The notes under the pieces were generated by a model. That model had not been told where the DNA came from. It did no database searches and saw only the letters and a list, made by a program, of their open reading frames with translations. A DNA stretch of 64,000 nt, taken from assembly GCF_022201045.2 (NCBI RefSeq), contig NC_068561.1:21823501-21887500 (forward strand), given 5' to 3'. The translations under genes were made by a program, and so were the position numbers. Shown here piece by piece: positions 1 through 11,635 of this stretch; position 1 is the first letter of the stretch, and each line of letters starts with the position of its first letter. The stretch is from Citrus sinensis. Lineage: Eukaryota > Streptophyta > Magnoliopsida > Sapindales > Rutaceae.

Positions 1-1902
1 TGGCTCGGCCTTTCGCACAGTAATACCCATCCTATCATTCATATCAATTTTCTCCTTACAATCAAGTTCCCAGTCAAATTGGTGAAGCAATGAGCCCAAT
101 ATGAGATGTAACATTCTGTGAGCCAATGGTACACCAGCACACATTCTTCTCCCAGCTCCGAATGGAATCAACTCATAATTTTGCCCCTTGTAATCAACTG
201 TTGAGCCTAAAAATCTCTCGGGCTTAAAAGACCAAGGCTCATCCCATACTTCAGGATCTCTTCCAATTGCCCATGCGTTTACCAAAACTTGGGTATCTTT
301 GGGTATGTGATAGCCCTGGAAGTTGGTGTCCTCCATTGCTCGCCGCGGAACCAAGAGTGGAATCGGAGGATGTAATCGGAGAGTTTCTTTAATCACAGCT
401 TTTAAGTATGGAAGATTGTCAATATCATCCTCTTCAAATGTTCTGTCCGCTCCAACTGCTTGACCAAGTTCAGCTTTGGCCTTGTTTAGTGACTCGGGGT
501 TGCTTAGGAGCTCGGTCAGTGCCCATTCGATTGTGCTACTTGTTGTTTCTGAACCGGCCAAAAATATTTCCTAGCGAACACAATCGCAATTAGCCTTAAA
601 CATTGAATATATCGAACGTACTTGCCCAAAGTTATCTGAATATATCACAATCTTACTCTGTATATCCATTGAAATATTGCATGGCTACTTTGCCTTTTAT
701 ATATATATATATAAGATAAAGAAGATTTAAAATACATGGTCAGGCATAATGTAAAAAATTTGATGAATTCAAACAACTTAACATCGATCTATTCAGCTAG
801 ATTATCGCCAGCAGAGTTTTGGGGCGAATAAGTTGGAGTCTCTTTGCAAAAGGAATCCAGAAAATATTCTTTTACCCCAATGTTAGTGGCACACACATGC
901 ATGGCTTATCAATATATACATATAGAAATTTCGGATGTATAATAACAAAAATGGACTAAAATGATGTCAATGGACATATGTATATATATTTGCACTTACC
1001 AGAATAAAGATGTTGAGATCCTTCTCGGAAACTTTTGCCGGCTCATCCTTGCCATTACCTTCAAAATCAAGCATCACATCCAAGAAATCTTTCCTCTTTT
1101 CATCACTAGTACCCGTAACATTCTTATCTTTTTGCTCCAATCTTTCCTTAACAAACTTAGACGCAATCTCCAATGCTTTACCAACATCCCTCTCCATTTT
1201 TCTCCTCAATCCCTGAGGATCCAGCCTCCGCAGAATCGGGAAAAAATCCGCCAAATTTGCATGCCCCGACCATTCCATTAGCCCCATCATTGCTTGGAAA
1301 AACTCTGCACCATCATTTGACTCCCGATCCAATAAATCACGTGACAGCATAAGGTTTCCTAACAAGTTAAACGTAGACAGGAACACCAAACGTGCCACGT
1401 GAACCCCACTCGCCTCTTGCTCGATCCATAACAACATGTCGTTTACGCATTTCCTACGGACAGATGCGGTCTCATTTATACGCTTGGTTACCAGCATTTC
1501 CACAGTGACAAGGCGTCTTAGCACGCGCCAGAACGCACCGTATGGGGCCAGTGCTAGTGAGCTCTTATCGTAACCGTGGACGCGCATGGTTTCGGTGACT
1601 TTGCGTTCGGCGAATGTGGAGTCATGGTTCTTGAAAAAGTCTGTAGCTGCTTTGGCGGAGAGAATCGCCATGGTGTTTATGGCCCCGAATTTCAGCCATA
1701 TAACGTCGCCATACTTCTGTCTGAGCTCGGTTAGGGTTCGATGCGGCACTGTGCCCAGATCGAACATGTTGCCAATTATTGGCCATCCCGGTGGCCCCGG
1801 GGGGTGCTGCTTGGGCCGGCTCGATTTTATTCGGAGGAGTAGTAGTACTGCTCCTGATGCTGAGAAGATGATAATGCAAACCAGAAGGCCAAGCCAATCC
1901 AT
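1..1902 (-). CDS. Cytochrome P450, CYP76A-like (3' end cut by window edge)
   Basis: Haem-thiolate monooxygenase, expected to sit on the ER membrane and oxidise small hydrophobic substrates; CYP76 members act on terpenoids and related compounds. Exon 1 is 1902-1000 and exon 2 is 570-1, with a 429-bp phase-0 GT-AG intron. Start chosen at MDWLGLL, followed by a hydrophobic anchor and the PPGPPGWP hinge; an in-frame Met at 1947 would add 15 residues. Exon 2 opens with EIFLAGSETTS (I-helix oxygen-binding motif), then KETLRLHPP (ExxR), FKPERF and haem motif PFGAGRRMCAG. The frame is still open at base 1 after RKAEP, so only a few C-terminal codons are missing. It is a tandem paralogue of the P450 at 7666-10218. 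Family call is firm; subfamily is from motif resemblance and the substrate is unknown. Confidence 0.9.
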
Positions 1903-2118
1903 TTGATCAGAATTCTCTCTTAATCTTAGCTTTTCGTGAATTGCCATAGAACGACCGATGTTATGTATATATATATGTACAAGCACGTAATTTGTTCGGT
2001 AGTATGGGCAGAATATCACAACTTAGCAAATTAAGATGCTCCGTCTCAATTAAATAAATTTGATAAGCAATGCATGGATGAGGTCTTGTGAGTTTGCCAC
2101 TGCAGCAGCTGTAGAAAA

Positions 2119-2145
2119 TAATATATATATATATATATATATATA
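2119..2145. repeat. (AT)n microsatellite
   Basis: Uninterrupted AT dinucleotides of about 13 units, roughly 220 bp upstream of the first P450 start codon on the minus strand. Likely length-polymorphic. Confidence 0.85.
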
Positions 2146-3203
2146 CGTGGCTATCATATATGAGTTTTGATTAATTGATCGTCTCTGAAATCTAAGTCAG
2201 CAACAATCGATATACAAGGCGACAATTTTACCGCATACTCTTTTGTTATTATGATTATTAAGCTGATCAATTAATCAAAACCTATAAATTAAAATTTTGA
2301 AGGTCAAGGATAAGGACTCATATTTTAACTTAACGAATATGATTTCAAGTGCACTTAGTCCTTTAGAAAAAGTTTAATAAGCATCGTTGGTGTCACCATT
2401 ATGATTAGAGATACTCTTCAAATTAAGAAGCAAACGAAAAGAATCTGACGCTGATTTTTCTCTATGGTTTGCGAATCTGCTGCCGAATGCAATAGCAAGC
2501 AATATATAACTGAGTGTGTGTGTGTGTGTATATAAAATGATTTTGAAGTTTACTAAATATATCGAAATGCATAATATGATACTAATACACACGCTTCACT
2601 TTTTCTCACGCCGAGTCGAGCAATTACGCAACAAGCATTCAATCTACATCGAAAGGATACTAGAAAGCTAGCTTTGAAATTGATTTTTGATGCTCTGTGA
2701 CCGTTAGATTACTTCCCTGCTCCATGCAAATGCTTTGAAAGAGATATGAATACGAGCAAATTAATGAGAAAAATACGTGCAGAAGAGATATATATGCACA
2801 TGATATATAATGGAGTTAGACCTAAGCATATTTGGAACAAATTCAGCAGTGATGGAACTTTAAGTGCCGCTCAATGCTATTGACAAGTTCAACAAGAAAT
2901 ATTATCTTCCACTTCCACCAAGTTGAAGTCCCATTTGAAAAATTGGCTTTCAAAGAAGGGGAGAAAGATATTTTCACATACATAAGAGATTTGAGTCCTC
3001 AACTTTAAGAATGAAATGAAAAAGAACTTATGATTACAATTTGAAGTCTACTGAGACTTTAAATGCATACATTTTTAAATACATCGTAGAAGTCTATTGA
3101 GGCTATCTTAAAAAATTACTCCTACTAATAATATTAGAGAAAATTCTACTTATTTTCATTTTTTTTTTCTTTTGGAAAGGAAAAGAGACTCCCATGTTAC
3201 TAC

Positions 3204-3237
3204 TTAGTTGAAATGACGCCTTAGTTGAAATGACGCC
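3204..3237. repeat. 17-bp perfect tandem duplication
   Basis: Two adjacent identical copies of TTAGTTGAAATGACGCC (3204-3220 and 3221-3237). Probably a recent slippage or repair duplication; no gene is affected. Confidence 0.85.
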
Positions 3238-4208
3238 TTCAACATTCTTTAAGCTACCAGCCCACAAGCCCAATGGCAAGAAAATTAATCTGTAAAAGCA
3301 AAAGAAAATGGAGTTGGACTATTCGCACTATTCGCACCCTATGATCTCCTCATAAAACCCCATTTTTAGTTATATTTATTTTATTTTTGAAAATGCCCAT
3401 TTTTTAGATACATTTTTCTAAATTCTCAATTTTCATTTGATTTGTTTTATTGTTAAAACTCAAAGTATTATTGTGCTATTTTTTTTAATTATTTTCAATT
3501 TTATTATTATTCTACACACAAATTAAAAAGTTATATGAGTGATAAGTTTTTTAGTGTTAATCATTGGCTGAAATAACATATATTTCAAATTATAATTTCA
3601 AAGCAATTTTAAGTATAAAAATATTTAATCAATAAGAAATTAAAAGAGAACAATAGATTATTCTAAATTCGTACAATTTATTTTAGCTAGATAGGAAGGA
3701 ATATATAGATTTTTTTTAAAAAAATGATTGATTATGAATTAAGTAATTTGCTGGAAAAAAATCTATATGTGTTTAATTTTTAATTGTCCTTAATTATAAT
3801 TTTATTTAAAGTGGGGTTTTGTAAAAATAATGTAGGCGTGCCAATAGCTCTACTCAAGAAAATGGCAATAAGGAGACACATATTTCACCTTGAGAATGTG
3901 GGCTCAAAGCCCACGTTTGAGGGGATATATCACGATTCACGACTTAAGAATCCTATCAACAGCAGCGTGTTGCGGAGAACATTATTTTGATTTTTGTATG
4001 GTATGTAATGCGGTGCTGTTGACACTCTTTTATTATTCTTATGGATTTTTATTTTTAGTTTTGAAATATGTAATTGAATGACAGGGTGCTTGTGTTCCTA
4101 ACACCAATATCTATTTTCAAAATAAAGTAAAAATTAAAAAAAAATTATAATGCAATGATTAAAATTTATATAAATTTATCAGTTTTATATTAAATTAGTT
4201 GTTTTTCT

Positions 4209-4445
4209 TTTATTTATAAGTTTTAAATTTTATTTTCAAAATTTATATTTTATTTTACAATTATTATTGATTTACTAATTTTTGTGTTATATTTGTAAGT
4301 TTTTGCTTTGTTGACTAGTGATACATTAACTTATCAATTTATATTAATTTACTTATTTTATTTTTTATTTATAAGTTTCATATTTAATTTTCAAAATTTA
4401 CATTTTATTTTACAATTAATATTGATTTACAAGTTTTACGTTAAG
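4209..4445. repeat. Diverged direct repeat, period about 155 bp
   Basis: The segment beginning TATTTATAAGTTTTAAATTT at 4211 recurs in altered form from 4366, with the following blocks (TTCAAAATTTA, TTTATTTTACAATTA, ATTGATTTAC) in the same order and spacing. An old local duplication in AT-rich DNA; some likeness could reflect base composition. Confidence 0.5.
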
Positions 4446-4957
4446 TTGAAGTGTCTCATTTTTCATTTACATATTTATATTGAATTAATGTCACATGAGT
4501 AACACTTATTTTAAAATTTATCTCATAAGTGACATTTCATCAAGTTTGATTAACAATGATAAAATTAAAAATAATTTTTTTTATAAATTATTAAAAAATA
4601 TTTTCACTTTTTTCCTCTTTTTATTTTTTTTTTCCGGGTGATTTGTCTTCTCCACTTCGCCTTGGTTCGAGAATACTAGTAGCTATGAGCTATCTATTGG
4701 CACCCCTCTAAACTTCTGAGCATTTTCTCTTCTCTAATTTGTCACGGTGCCACAGCAGCGGCTTCAGCATCTTTGTCGCTGCAATCTAGAGTGACGCTAC
4801 CCTGGATCATTGGAGTTACTTGTGCACAATCAGTTAACTAATTTTATGGTTGGATTTTTTTTATTATCAATTTGTTTTTCATTCTTAAATGAGATTTGAT
4901 TTAGGTATTATGTTATATGAGATTGAAACATCCAAATGGTCCATCTTATTTTATGAA

Positions 4958-5918
4958 GAGTAATTATCCACCGATCACCTGTTTTTTGTGTTTTTTTTTT
5001 AAATACACATTTTCTTGCACCCGTCCACTTCCGTCTGACAATATTATAACTTTACCGACATCATAGGGGTAAAATTATGATTTCACGTGTGCAGCAAATC
5101 GTTTACAACCTTTGATCGAGGGGAAAAAGGCAAAATAAAAACGATGCCGTTTACACCCAACCCAAGTTGGATTATCATATCTCTATCCTCTCACACGCTG
5201 ACACGTGGCAATTTAAATTACCAACGTGGCCTTAAAACTCTAGTCACTTGTCAGCTTAACTTGGTCATCAATTCTTCTTCTTCGCATTTAGGAGCCACAA
5301 ACAGAAACTAGAGAATAGCATCACAAAAAATAGCTGAAAGTACAACAATAGGACGGCGTAGATGCAAATTGTGGTGACTAACATATGCTTCCACGTCAGC
5401 TTAACGGAGGCAATGGCGGTTTGGAGAGTGAAGCGTCTATTGTTAACAGTAGAGTAAGCGGAGTTAACGGTGGTTATTGCGACGACGAGAGAGAGGAGAT
5501 AGGAGGGCAAGAAATGGAGAAATTTTCGGCAAAGAAGGGAGAGGGCGTTGGCTCGTGACTCTTGCCACATGATTGTGATTTTAAGCACGTGGGGGGCGCA
5601 GTCAGTGAGTGGTTCAGGCTGTAGATGTGATTCTTGATGGCGTGGTAGGAGAAGGAAAGGGAGAAATGGAGAAATGATCAAGGCAGCACATTGAGGGTAA
5701 TTTTAATATTGCAATTTGGAAAGTGATAGCATATAAAACTGTAATTTTATATTCAAGGGTAAAAAGGTCATTTATTAAATATTCGGTTAATTCTCTTGAC
5801 CACGTATAAATGGAGGTGGATGGGGGTAAGAAAATATAATTTCGGGTAGAGTTTAGGAAAAAAAATTATGTATTTTTTAAAAAATACGAAAAAATAAATG
5901 ATTAATAGATAATTATCC
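4958..5918. mobile_element. Mutator-like TIR element, Pack-MULE candidate
   Basis: The left end (GAGTAATTATCCACCGATCA, from 4958) and the right end read inversely (GGATAATTATCTATTAATCA, from 5918 backwards) form a diverged terminal inverted repeat. Likeness continues inward for about 80-100 bp through matching blocks (ACCCGTCCACTTCC against CCCCATCCACCTCC). The flanks carry a near-perfect 9-bp direct repeat, TTTTATGAA at 4949-4957 and TTTCATGAA at 5919-5927, the target-site length typical of Mutator-like elements. No transposase is present, so it is non-autonomous. It contains the minus-strand ORF at 5268-5681, whose higher GC contrasts with the AT-rich ends, as expected for captured host sequence. 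The superfamily call is inference from TIR form and TSD length. Confidence 0.55.
5268..5681 (-). pseudogene. Membrane-protein-like ORF inside the TIR element
   Basis: A 137-codon open frame with two clearly hydrophobic stretches: around residues 55-75 (FLPSYLLSLVVAITTV) and 100-130 (MLVTTICIYAVLLLYFQLFF). Between them is a polar loop reading NSAYSTVNNRRFTLQTAIAS. The layout resembles part of the uncharacterised multi-pass plant membrane proteins in which a similar small loop joins two helices, but I cannot name a family securely. There is no signal peptide, no recognised splice structure and no other domain. It sits wholly within the inverted-repeat element at 4958-5918, so the simplest reading is a captured and truncated gene fragment. 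It could also be a chance ORF. Confidence 0.3.
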
Positions 5919-5927
5919 TTTCATGAA

Positions 5928-6774
5928 TTCATTGTAACGGTGGATTCAGTGTTCTTCAAAATCAGGACCCACTTAAACTTGTTTAAATATTGGTTGTTTC
6001 TATGTTCTTCACCTCCGAAGTGTGCAAACTGCAAAATAAAACATCCAAATCCCCACTGTTTGAATATTGACTTGCGCATGTATGACAAGATTGGACTCCA
6101 CAAATTAAATCAAACCAAATTCCTGACAAATCTCATAAATATCTTGAGATGAAGAATCTCAAAATTGCACCAACTTTTCTTTTTCTTCTTCTTAAATTAA
6201 TCGGAAAAATAATTTCTTGTATTTCTCTATAAAAATTATAAGTCAACTAATGGGGAAAATTCATCAATTTATATTTTCAGTACTCAAATCTGTTAATTTT
6301 AGTCTCAAATTGAACATAAGGTCACTTACGTGAGTATTGTTGAAACAACTATCACATGTGCAATAAATGTCGAAACAAGTACCATTTAGGTGATATTAAT
6401 TCATTTATATTTAATTATATATTATTGTTGATTTTTTAAAATCACGTACGCCATCATAGAATGATATGAAAGAAAAAAAAAAACGTATGTCATTTGTTTG
6501 GATAGTAGTAGACCGATTACAACTTTAAAACACACGGCTAGAGGTAATTGCAAGTTCGAATAACAAACATTATTTTTCATTTAAAAAAATTCACAATTAT
6601 TTTTCATTTAAAAAAATTCACAATGTTTTTGTCTAAAAAAATCACAATGTTATAACAGTACCAAATAAAATATTTTTAGAAACTCCAACTTAATCCTAAA
6701 AAATTACTCCTACGTTACTTCACTTTTCCTCAACCACCACCTGCGGATAGCAAATATCTAAATTCTCTCCTCAT
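5928..6774. other. Intergenic AT-rich DNA, no gene seen
   Basis: Low-complexity AT-rich sequence between the TIR element and the LINE remnant. It contains a short duplicated ATTTAAAAAAATTCACAAT segment near 6578-6625. No coding or RNA feature recognised. Confidence 0.6.
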
Positions 6775-6777
6775 CTC

Positions 6778-7363
6778 ATGGGCAAAAAATATTATCAGAG
6801 GAATCAGTTTCTTTTTAATCAGCGGACTGTGGATAGTGTTAGGCTATTACAAGATATAAAAGTCAGAGCTGAGGAAATTCAGAGTCTTAACAACTCGTCT
6901 TTGGTTGTGGGGACTAGAAAAATTGAGAGATGGATCCCCTGGACGCAACCCATCTGGCCCTGCTGTAAGCTAAACACGGACGGAGCAAGTAAGGAAACGG
7001 GAGCATCCAGTTTTTGTTCGGTTACTGTAGCAGAGCTTTGGGGCCTTTACCAAGATTTAAGTTTAGCTTGGCAACATGGTGTCTGTTATTTCCATGTGGA
7101 GGTGGATAGCTGCTGTGTTGTTCGAATGGTAAACGCCCGACAGTTTGCACCAATGAGTATACCCCGCTAATCCGTTCCATTAAGAACCTCATTAAGCGAG
7201 ATTGGACTATAACCATCAACCATGTTTATCGTAAGGCAAACTTCGCAGCGGATTTCCTACCAAATTATGCCTTAGAGCTGCCTTTTGGATTGCATCTTTT
7301 CTCTAATCCCCCTCTGGAGATAGTTAATTTTATTACTAATGACTTGAATGGGGTTACTTACTA
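6778..7363 (+). pseudogene. LINE-type retrotransposon remnant (RNase H domain)
   Basis: Decayed 3' end of a plant non-LTR retrotransposon. The first frame reads KLNTDGASK (RNase H strand with its catalytic Asp), then AELWGLYQDLSLAW and HVEVDSCCVVRMV. The core is shortened: the stretch normally lying between the NTDGA strand and the AELWG helix is mostly gone. Near 7152 the frame shifts and continues as LIRSIKNLIKRDW and the motif HVYRKANFAADFLPNYAL, close to the usual HxxREANxxAD, ending at a TAA at 7361-7363. A short A-run follows at 7391-7397. The deletion and frameshift make it inactive. It lies just 3' of the second P450 on the opposite strand. Confidence 0.8.
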
Positions 7364-7665
7364 ACTCTCTGTAGAGCCCCTCGGTTGTCAAAAAAAGAGG
7401 AGCTCAAAATTATATCTTCTGTTAAGAATAAAGACAAAAGTAAATTAACTAATAAATCTTGACCAATTAATTAAACACCATTACTAGGTGAATATCCCAT
7501 AGGAGAGCAGTTCAAATTTGACAATGAGAATGAAAATGTTTCCAATACTCAGATTTCCAATGACAGCCAATTTAAACTGCAGAGGCCAAACATTTTTCTT
7601 CCACTCCCTTTTCAAACACAACAATTTATACATGCTTTAATTAATTTATATACAGAAACTTGAGC

Positions 7666-10218
7666 CTAGTACCCCCTGTAAGGTATCGGAATGGCTTTAA
7701 GAGGAACAGATTTCCTAAGCGTTATGCCCATTCGCTCAGTCATGTCCATCTCCTCCGGTTTTAGCCCGTCTGCCAAGACCCAGTCAAACGAGTGCAAAAG
7801 CGACCCTAGCGCTAATGGAAGCACGCGAGAAGCAAGAGGCATGGCCGGGCACATTCGCCGCCCGGACCCAAATGGTATAAACTCAAAATGATGTCCCTTG
7901 TATTCCACCATCATGTTATAATTTGTTGGTTCCAGAAATCTCTCTGGCTTAAATAACAAAGGGTCTTTCCAAGTTTTTGGGTCACGCCCAATTGCCCAAA
8001 CGTTCACTAGAATTTGTGTTTCTTTAGGTATGTAGTAGCCCTGCATGTTGCATGAGTCCATGGCCATGTGTGGGACTAAAAAAGGCAAAGGCGGGTGGAG
8101 CCTTAGTGTTTCTTTGATGACTGCCTTAAGATATGGGAGTTGTTCAATGTCTTCCTCTTCAAGCTTCTTGTTAGGGCTGACTACGCTTCTGAGTTCATCT
8201 TGGACTTTCTTTAGTGTTTCTGGGTCGTGGAGAAGCTCAGCCATTGCCCACTCTAACGTGCTGGTTGTTGTATCAGTCCCTGCAGTGAACATTTCCTGAC
8301 GAACCAAAATCATTAAGTATTAATTCGCATGTATTTACAAAGCGATCGAAGATTTTGAATGGAGCTAATTGAAAATCTAAAGTTTCAAGAAAGTTGCTTT
8401 ATTAGAATAAACAAAATAAATGACACTTAAATTTGACAATAAGACAAAAGAAAAATGATTTTTTTTTTAAAAAAAAGAAAAAATCGTGACTAATCATTTT
8501 ATCTTTTATGAATTATGTAATTTAAAAAAAAATTCAAATCATTAAAGTAACATTTCAAAGTTCATAAAATTCTTTCTGTTCATTTAACTAGAACTTTTAC
8601 TTTTAAAGTTTTTATAAAAAATATTTGAGTTGTTTGGTTGTTAATGAAAGTTTTTATCAAAGTTTGTAAAATTAATTTAATAGAGAACACTTTTAAAATT
8701 ATGTTATGAAATAAATAAATTAAGATTTTGAAATAAATTAAGTATATTTTAGACAAATTAACTTCTTCTTTTTTTTAAAAAAAAGAAATGTATAACCTTT
8801 ATTCTTAAAATTTAAAAGCGCAAAATTTAATTTTTTACTAGTAAAGGTAAAATAACTTATATAAATTCTAAAAATTATACTCAAAATGCAACCAAATTAG
8901 ACTAAACAATTTGAAAAAAAAACTTATATAATTAAATAAACAGTTACGAGTATTAGATAAATTCAATTCTAGTACCATTGTTCAAGACCGAAAAATAAAA
9001 ATGTAGATTTGAAGCTAAACAGTGAATTTAGCCGAAATCCGGCAACTAAATATATTATTAGTTAAAAAAGGTAAAAAATCACGAGTTTTGTAGATTTCAC
9101 CGAGACCCTCGAAACCATATTTAACATGGGGTAAAACTAAAAATGTGATACAAAGCAAAACATATTCATGAACTTGAACTACATCGCATTTCATACATCA
9201 TCATATAAATGTTTTTTTTTTTTTTTTTGGTTAAGGAATTTAGAGTTAGTAACTCGCAAATCATACATCATTATATAAATGTGTCTTTTTTTGGTCAAGG
9301 AATTTAGAGTCAGTAACTCACAAATACAATAACGTTGATTGTTCGAGAAGAAAATTTAGCAGGCTCATCGACACCGTCACCGTGAAAAGCCAAAAGCACA
9401 TCCAAGAAGTCCTTTTTCTTCTCTTCATTATCCTCCATTCTTTCTTTGATGAATCCGCCAGCGATTTCAAAGGCCCTTTCAACATGGAACTGTGTTTTCT
9501 TCCTTATACCTTGGGGATCAAGCCATCTTAAAATTGGCAAAAAATCAGCCACGTTTGGCTTGCCAGCCAGCTCCATGACCTTCCCCGCGTGGTAGGAAAA
9601 CTTGGCCCCTCTCTCCGATTCCGGACCTAGCAAATCTTTAGAGAACATAAGATTGCCAATCAGATTAAAAGCCATCAAGAATATGAATCTTCCCACGTCA
9701 ATGGGGGCACATGCCTCGGCTTCTTCTACAAACTGTACCATTCGATCTATGCACTTACTACGTACACCTCGGGTAGCATCGAGACGGCTAGTGACAAAGA
9801 ACTCAGTGGTGCACAGACGTCTCAGCATACGCCAATGCGCACCGTATTGAGATGTTATAATTGATCCTTCAGTGCCATAATCGCCTTTCATGGCCTCATA
9901 TATTTTTCTTCCAGCAAGCACCACGTCATGGTTCTTGAACATGTCTCGAGCCACTTCATTAGAAGAGACCACGACAGTGCACATCGAGCCTAGCCACAAA
10001 GTCATTAAGGGGCCATGCTTGTGAGCCAATATCGCAAATGATGCGTGGGGAGGCATGGGCATCCAACCCAGTTGGAAAATGTTACCAACCACTGGCCACC
10101 ATCTTGGTCCCGGTGGTAGCCGCTGTCGTTCTAGCTCCTCTTTGTGACGGTGGCGACGCTTGGTCACCATGGCCCATAGCAAAACGGCTGTAATTATTGC
10201 CACGATACCAAAATACAT
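7666..10218 (-). CDS. Cytochrome P450, CYP76A-like (complete)
   Basis: Predicted ER-anchored monooxygenase of 508 residues, a normal family length. Exon 1 is 10218-9322 (299 codons) and exon 2 is 8295-7666 (210 codons including TAG), with a phase-0 GT-AG intron of 1026 bp at the same position as in its neighbour. Order of parts: N-terminal anchor MYFGIVAIITAVLLWAM, basic stretch, LPPGPRWWPVVGN hinge, WRMLRRL C-helix, EMFTAGTDTTTS I-helix motif, KETLRLHPP (ExxR), FKPERF, and haem loop PFGSGRRMCPAM with the Cys ligand. The last Gly of the FxxGxRxCxG consensus is Ala here. The 5' splice donor lies inside a short tandem duplication (9191-9324). Tandem paralogue of the P450 at 1-1902; substrate not predictable. 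Confidence 0.93.
9191..9324. repeat. Tandem duplication spanning the P450 splice donor
   Basis: Copy 1 (9191-9260) and copy 2 (9261-9324) share TCATACATCATCATATAAAT, then a T-run, GGTTAAGGAATTTAGAG and AGTAACTC. Copy 2 carries the used minus-strand donor TTT|GTGAGT; the same place in copy 1 reads TTTGCGAGT. The T-run differs in length between copies. Confidence 0.85.
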
Positions 10219-10744
10219 AACGTGATCAAGAATTTTTACTTTTGTTTACGTTATGTTGATTTAATTGTTGGAATTGTGCATTGATTTTATAGTGGGTTCT
10301 GCCTTGCTACGTGACAAAATCCTAGTACCATTTTTCCTGTGTCTGTTTTCGCTAAAGAATCTGATATCAATTTTATTGGACAATTTAGCAAATCTTGGAT
10401 ACGATTCGGGTTTTGGTTTTATGTATATTGCCTTTAAAAATGTCTGTTAAAAGTTCCCAAATTTCTCAAAGTAAATTAAGTACGAGTCGGGTTTCATTTA
10501 GGGAATTCCGGACTTCACTAAAAGTCGGGACGGTTTTATGGCATCATAAAAGTTTATTTATAACATTGTAAACTCATCTTGCACTTTAATATAATCAGGA
10601 TTTACTAATTAGGAGATTTTAAAATTAAGCATTATCTTTTGACACTATAATCATGAAGCATACACTGCTCTTTTTCTATTAACTCATTATTACATGTATG
10701 TTTGGTGGCAAATAATGAATTGATAAGAAGCAATATTCTAGGAA
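10219..10744. other. Upstream region of the second P450
   Basis: Promoter side of the minus-strand P450. No certain promoter element, RNA or second gene recognised. Confidence 0.5.
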
Positions 10745-10750
10745 TACTAA

Positions 10751-11635
10751 GGACCTGTTTGAAATTAAGTGAAACTTAATAAGTTGTTTATTTCAGAATT
10801 TTTCATAAAAATAATATTTAGTAAATTTTGTAAAAACTCATTATTTCATAATTTTCTTTATTTTGATAACAGTTTTCAAAATCATATAGGGGTTGCTTTT
10901 ATAAACAACTTATTAAATAAATAACTACACATTTTTAAAATTCGTATTATAACCTTTATATTTTAACAAAAAGACAATTATGTCTTAGTTTTCCATAACC
11001 CTAATATATAAATCATTAGATGTTATCTTACCACCACAATCAAGTTACCGCAATAACAATTATGTCATTGTACAATTATATAAGCAGGCATGCACAATGT
11101 GATCTTCGTTTTGACAACATTAAAAATGATCCTAGTTCAATATTTGACGAACGAATAGAAAGAGACAACAACTCTTAAGAAGAGTATCACGCAATACTAT
11201 TTGCTCTGAATTTTAAGAAATGAAAAATTAGAGGAATATTATTACAACAGGTTTAATGTGAATGTAATGGATATTATTTTTTATTTTATGTAGATTGTGT
11301 ATTAATTAGTATGAATTTTTATCACATTTTATGTAACAAATTACGAGGTTTACTATAGTTTATTTAATTGAGTTTTTTCACATGATATAATTTCACATAT
11401 TTAAAAAAACAATATGTCTAAATAATTTATTAAACATACTCTAACAAAATAAAAAGTAATTTAAACTTATATCTATTTTGATAATTATATTATAAAAATA
11501 ATATTTTTTTAATAAGATTTACCAAACATATGTATTATACTTTTCAAACTTACAACAAAAATTATTTCAAAAAATTATTTTATTTACACAACAGAAGCAA
11601 CTTATTTATTTTTTCATCGTAATTCCTAACTAGGC
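10751..11635. mobile_element. Degenerate TIR element (hAT-like MITE candidate)
   Basis: The left end AAGGACCTGTTTGAAATTAA and the right end read inversely (TGAGGCCTAGTTAGGAATTA) are similar. Further blocks (AATAAGTTG, GTTTATTTC) also recur inverted near both ends. The form resembles common plant hAT/Tourist-type miniature elements. I could not find a convincing target-site duplication and the interior is only AT-rich sequence, so boundaries and class are uncertain. Confidence 0.3.

Larger units (their letters stand above)
1903..4948. other. Intergenic AT-rich DNA upstream of the first P450
   Basis: No gene recognised. The stretch holds the promoter side of the minus-strand P450 at 1-1902, an AT dinucleotide run near 2119-2145, a short tandem duplication at 3204-3237 and a diverged 155-bp-period direct repeat near 4209-4445. 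Short open frames are AT-rich and show no family motif. Confidence 0.6.

Noticed and set aside
1586-1906. 106-codon plus-strand open frame over the first P450
   Set aside because: Antisense of well-supported P450 exon 1.
1903-1947. Upstream in-frame Met giving a longer first P450
   Set aside because: The extra residues are polar and precede the usual membrane anchor; family members start at the anchor.
5087-5311. 74-codon plus-strand frame at the left of the TIR element
   Set aside because: No motif and overlaps the inverted-repeat arm; taken as chance.
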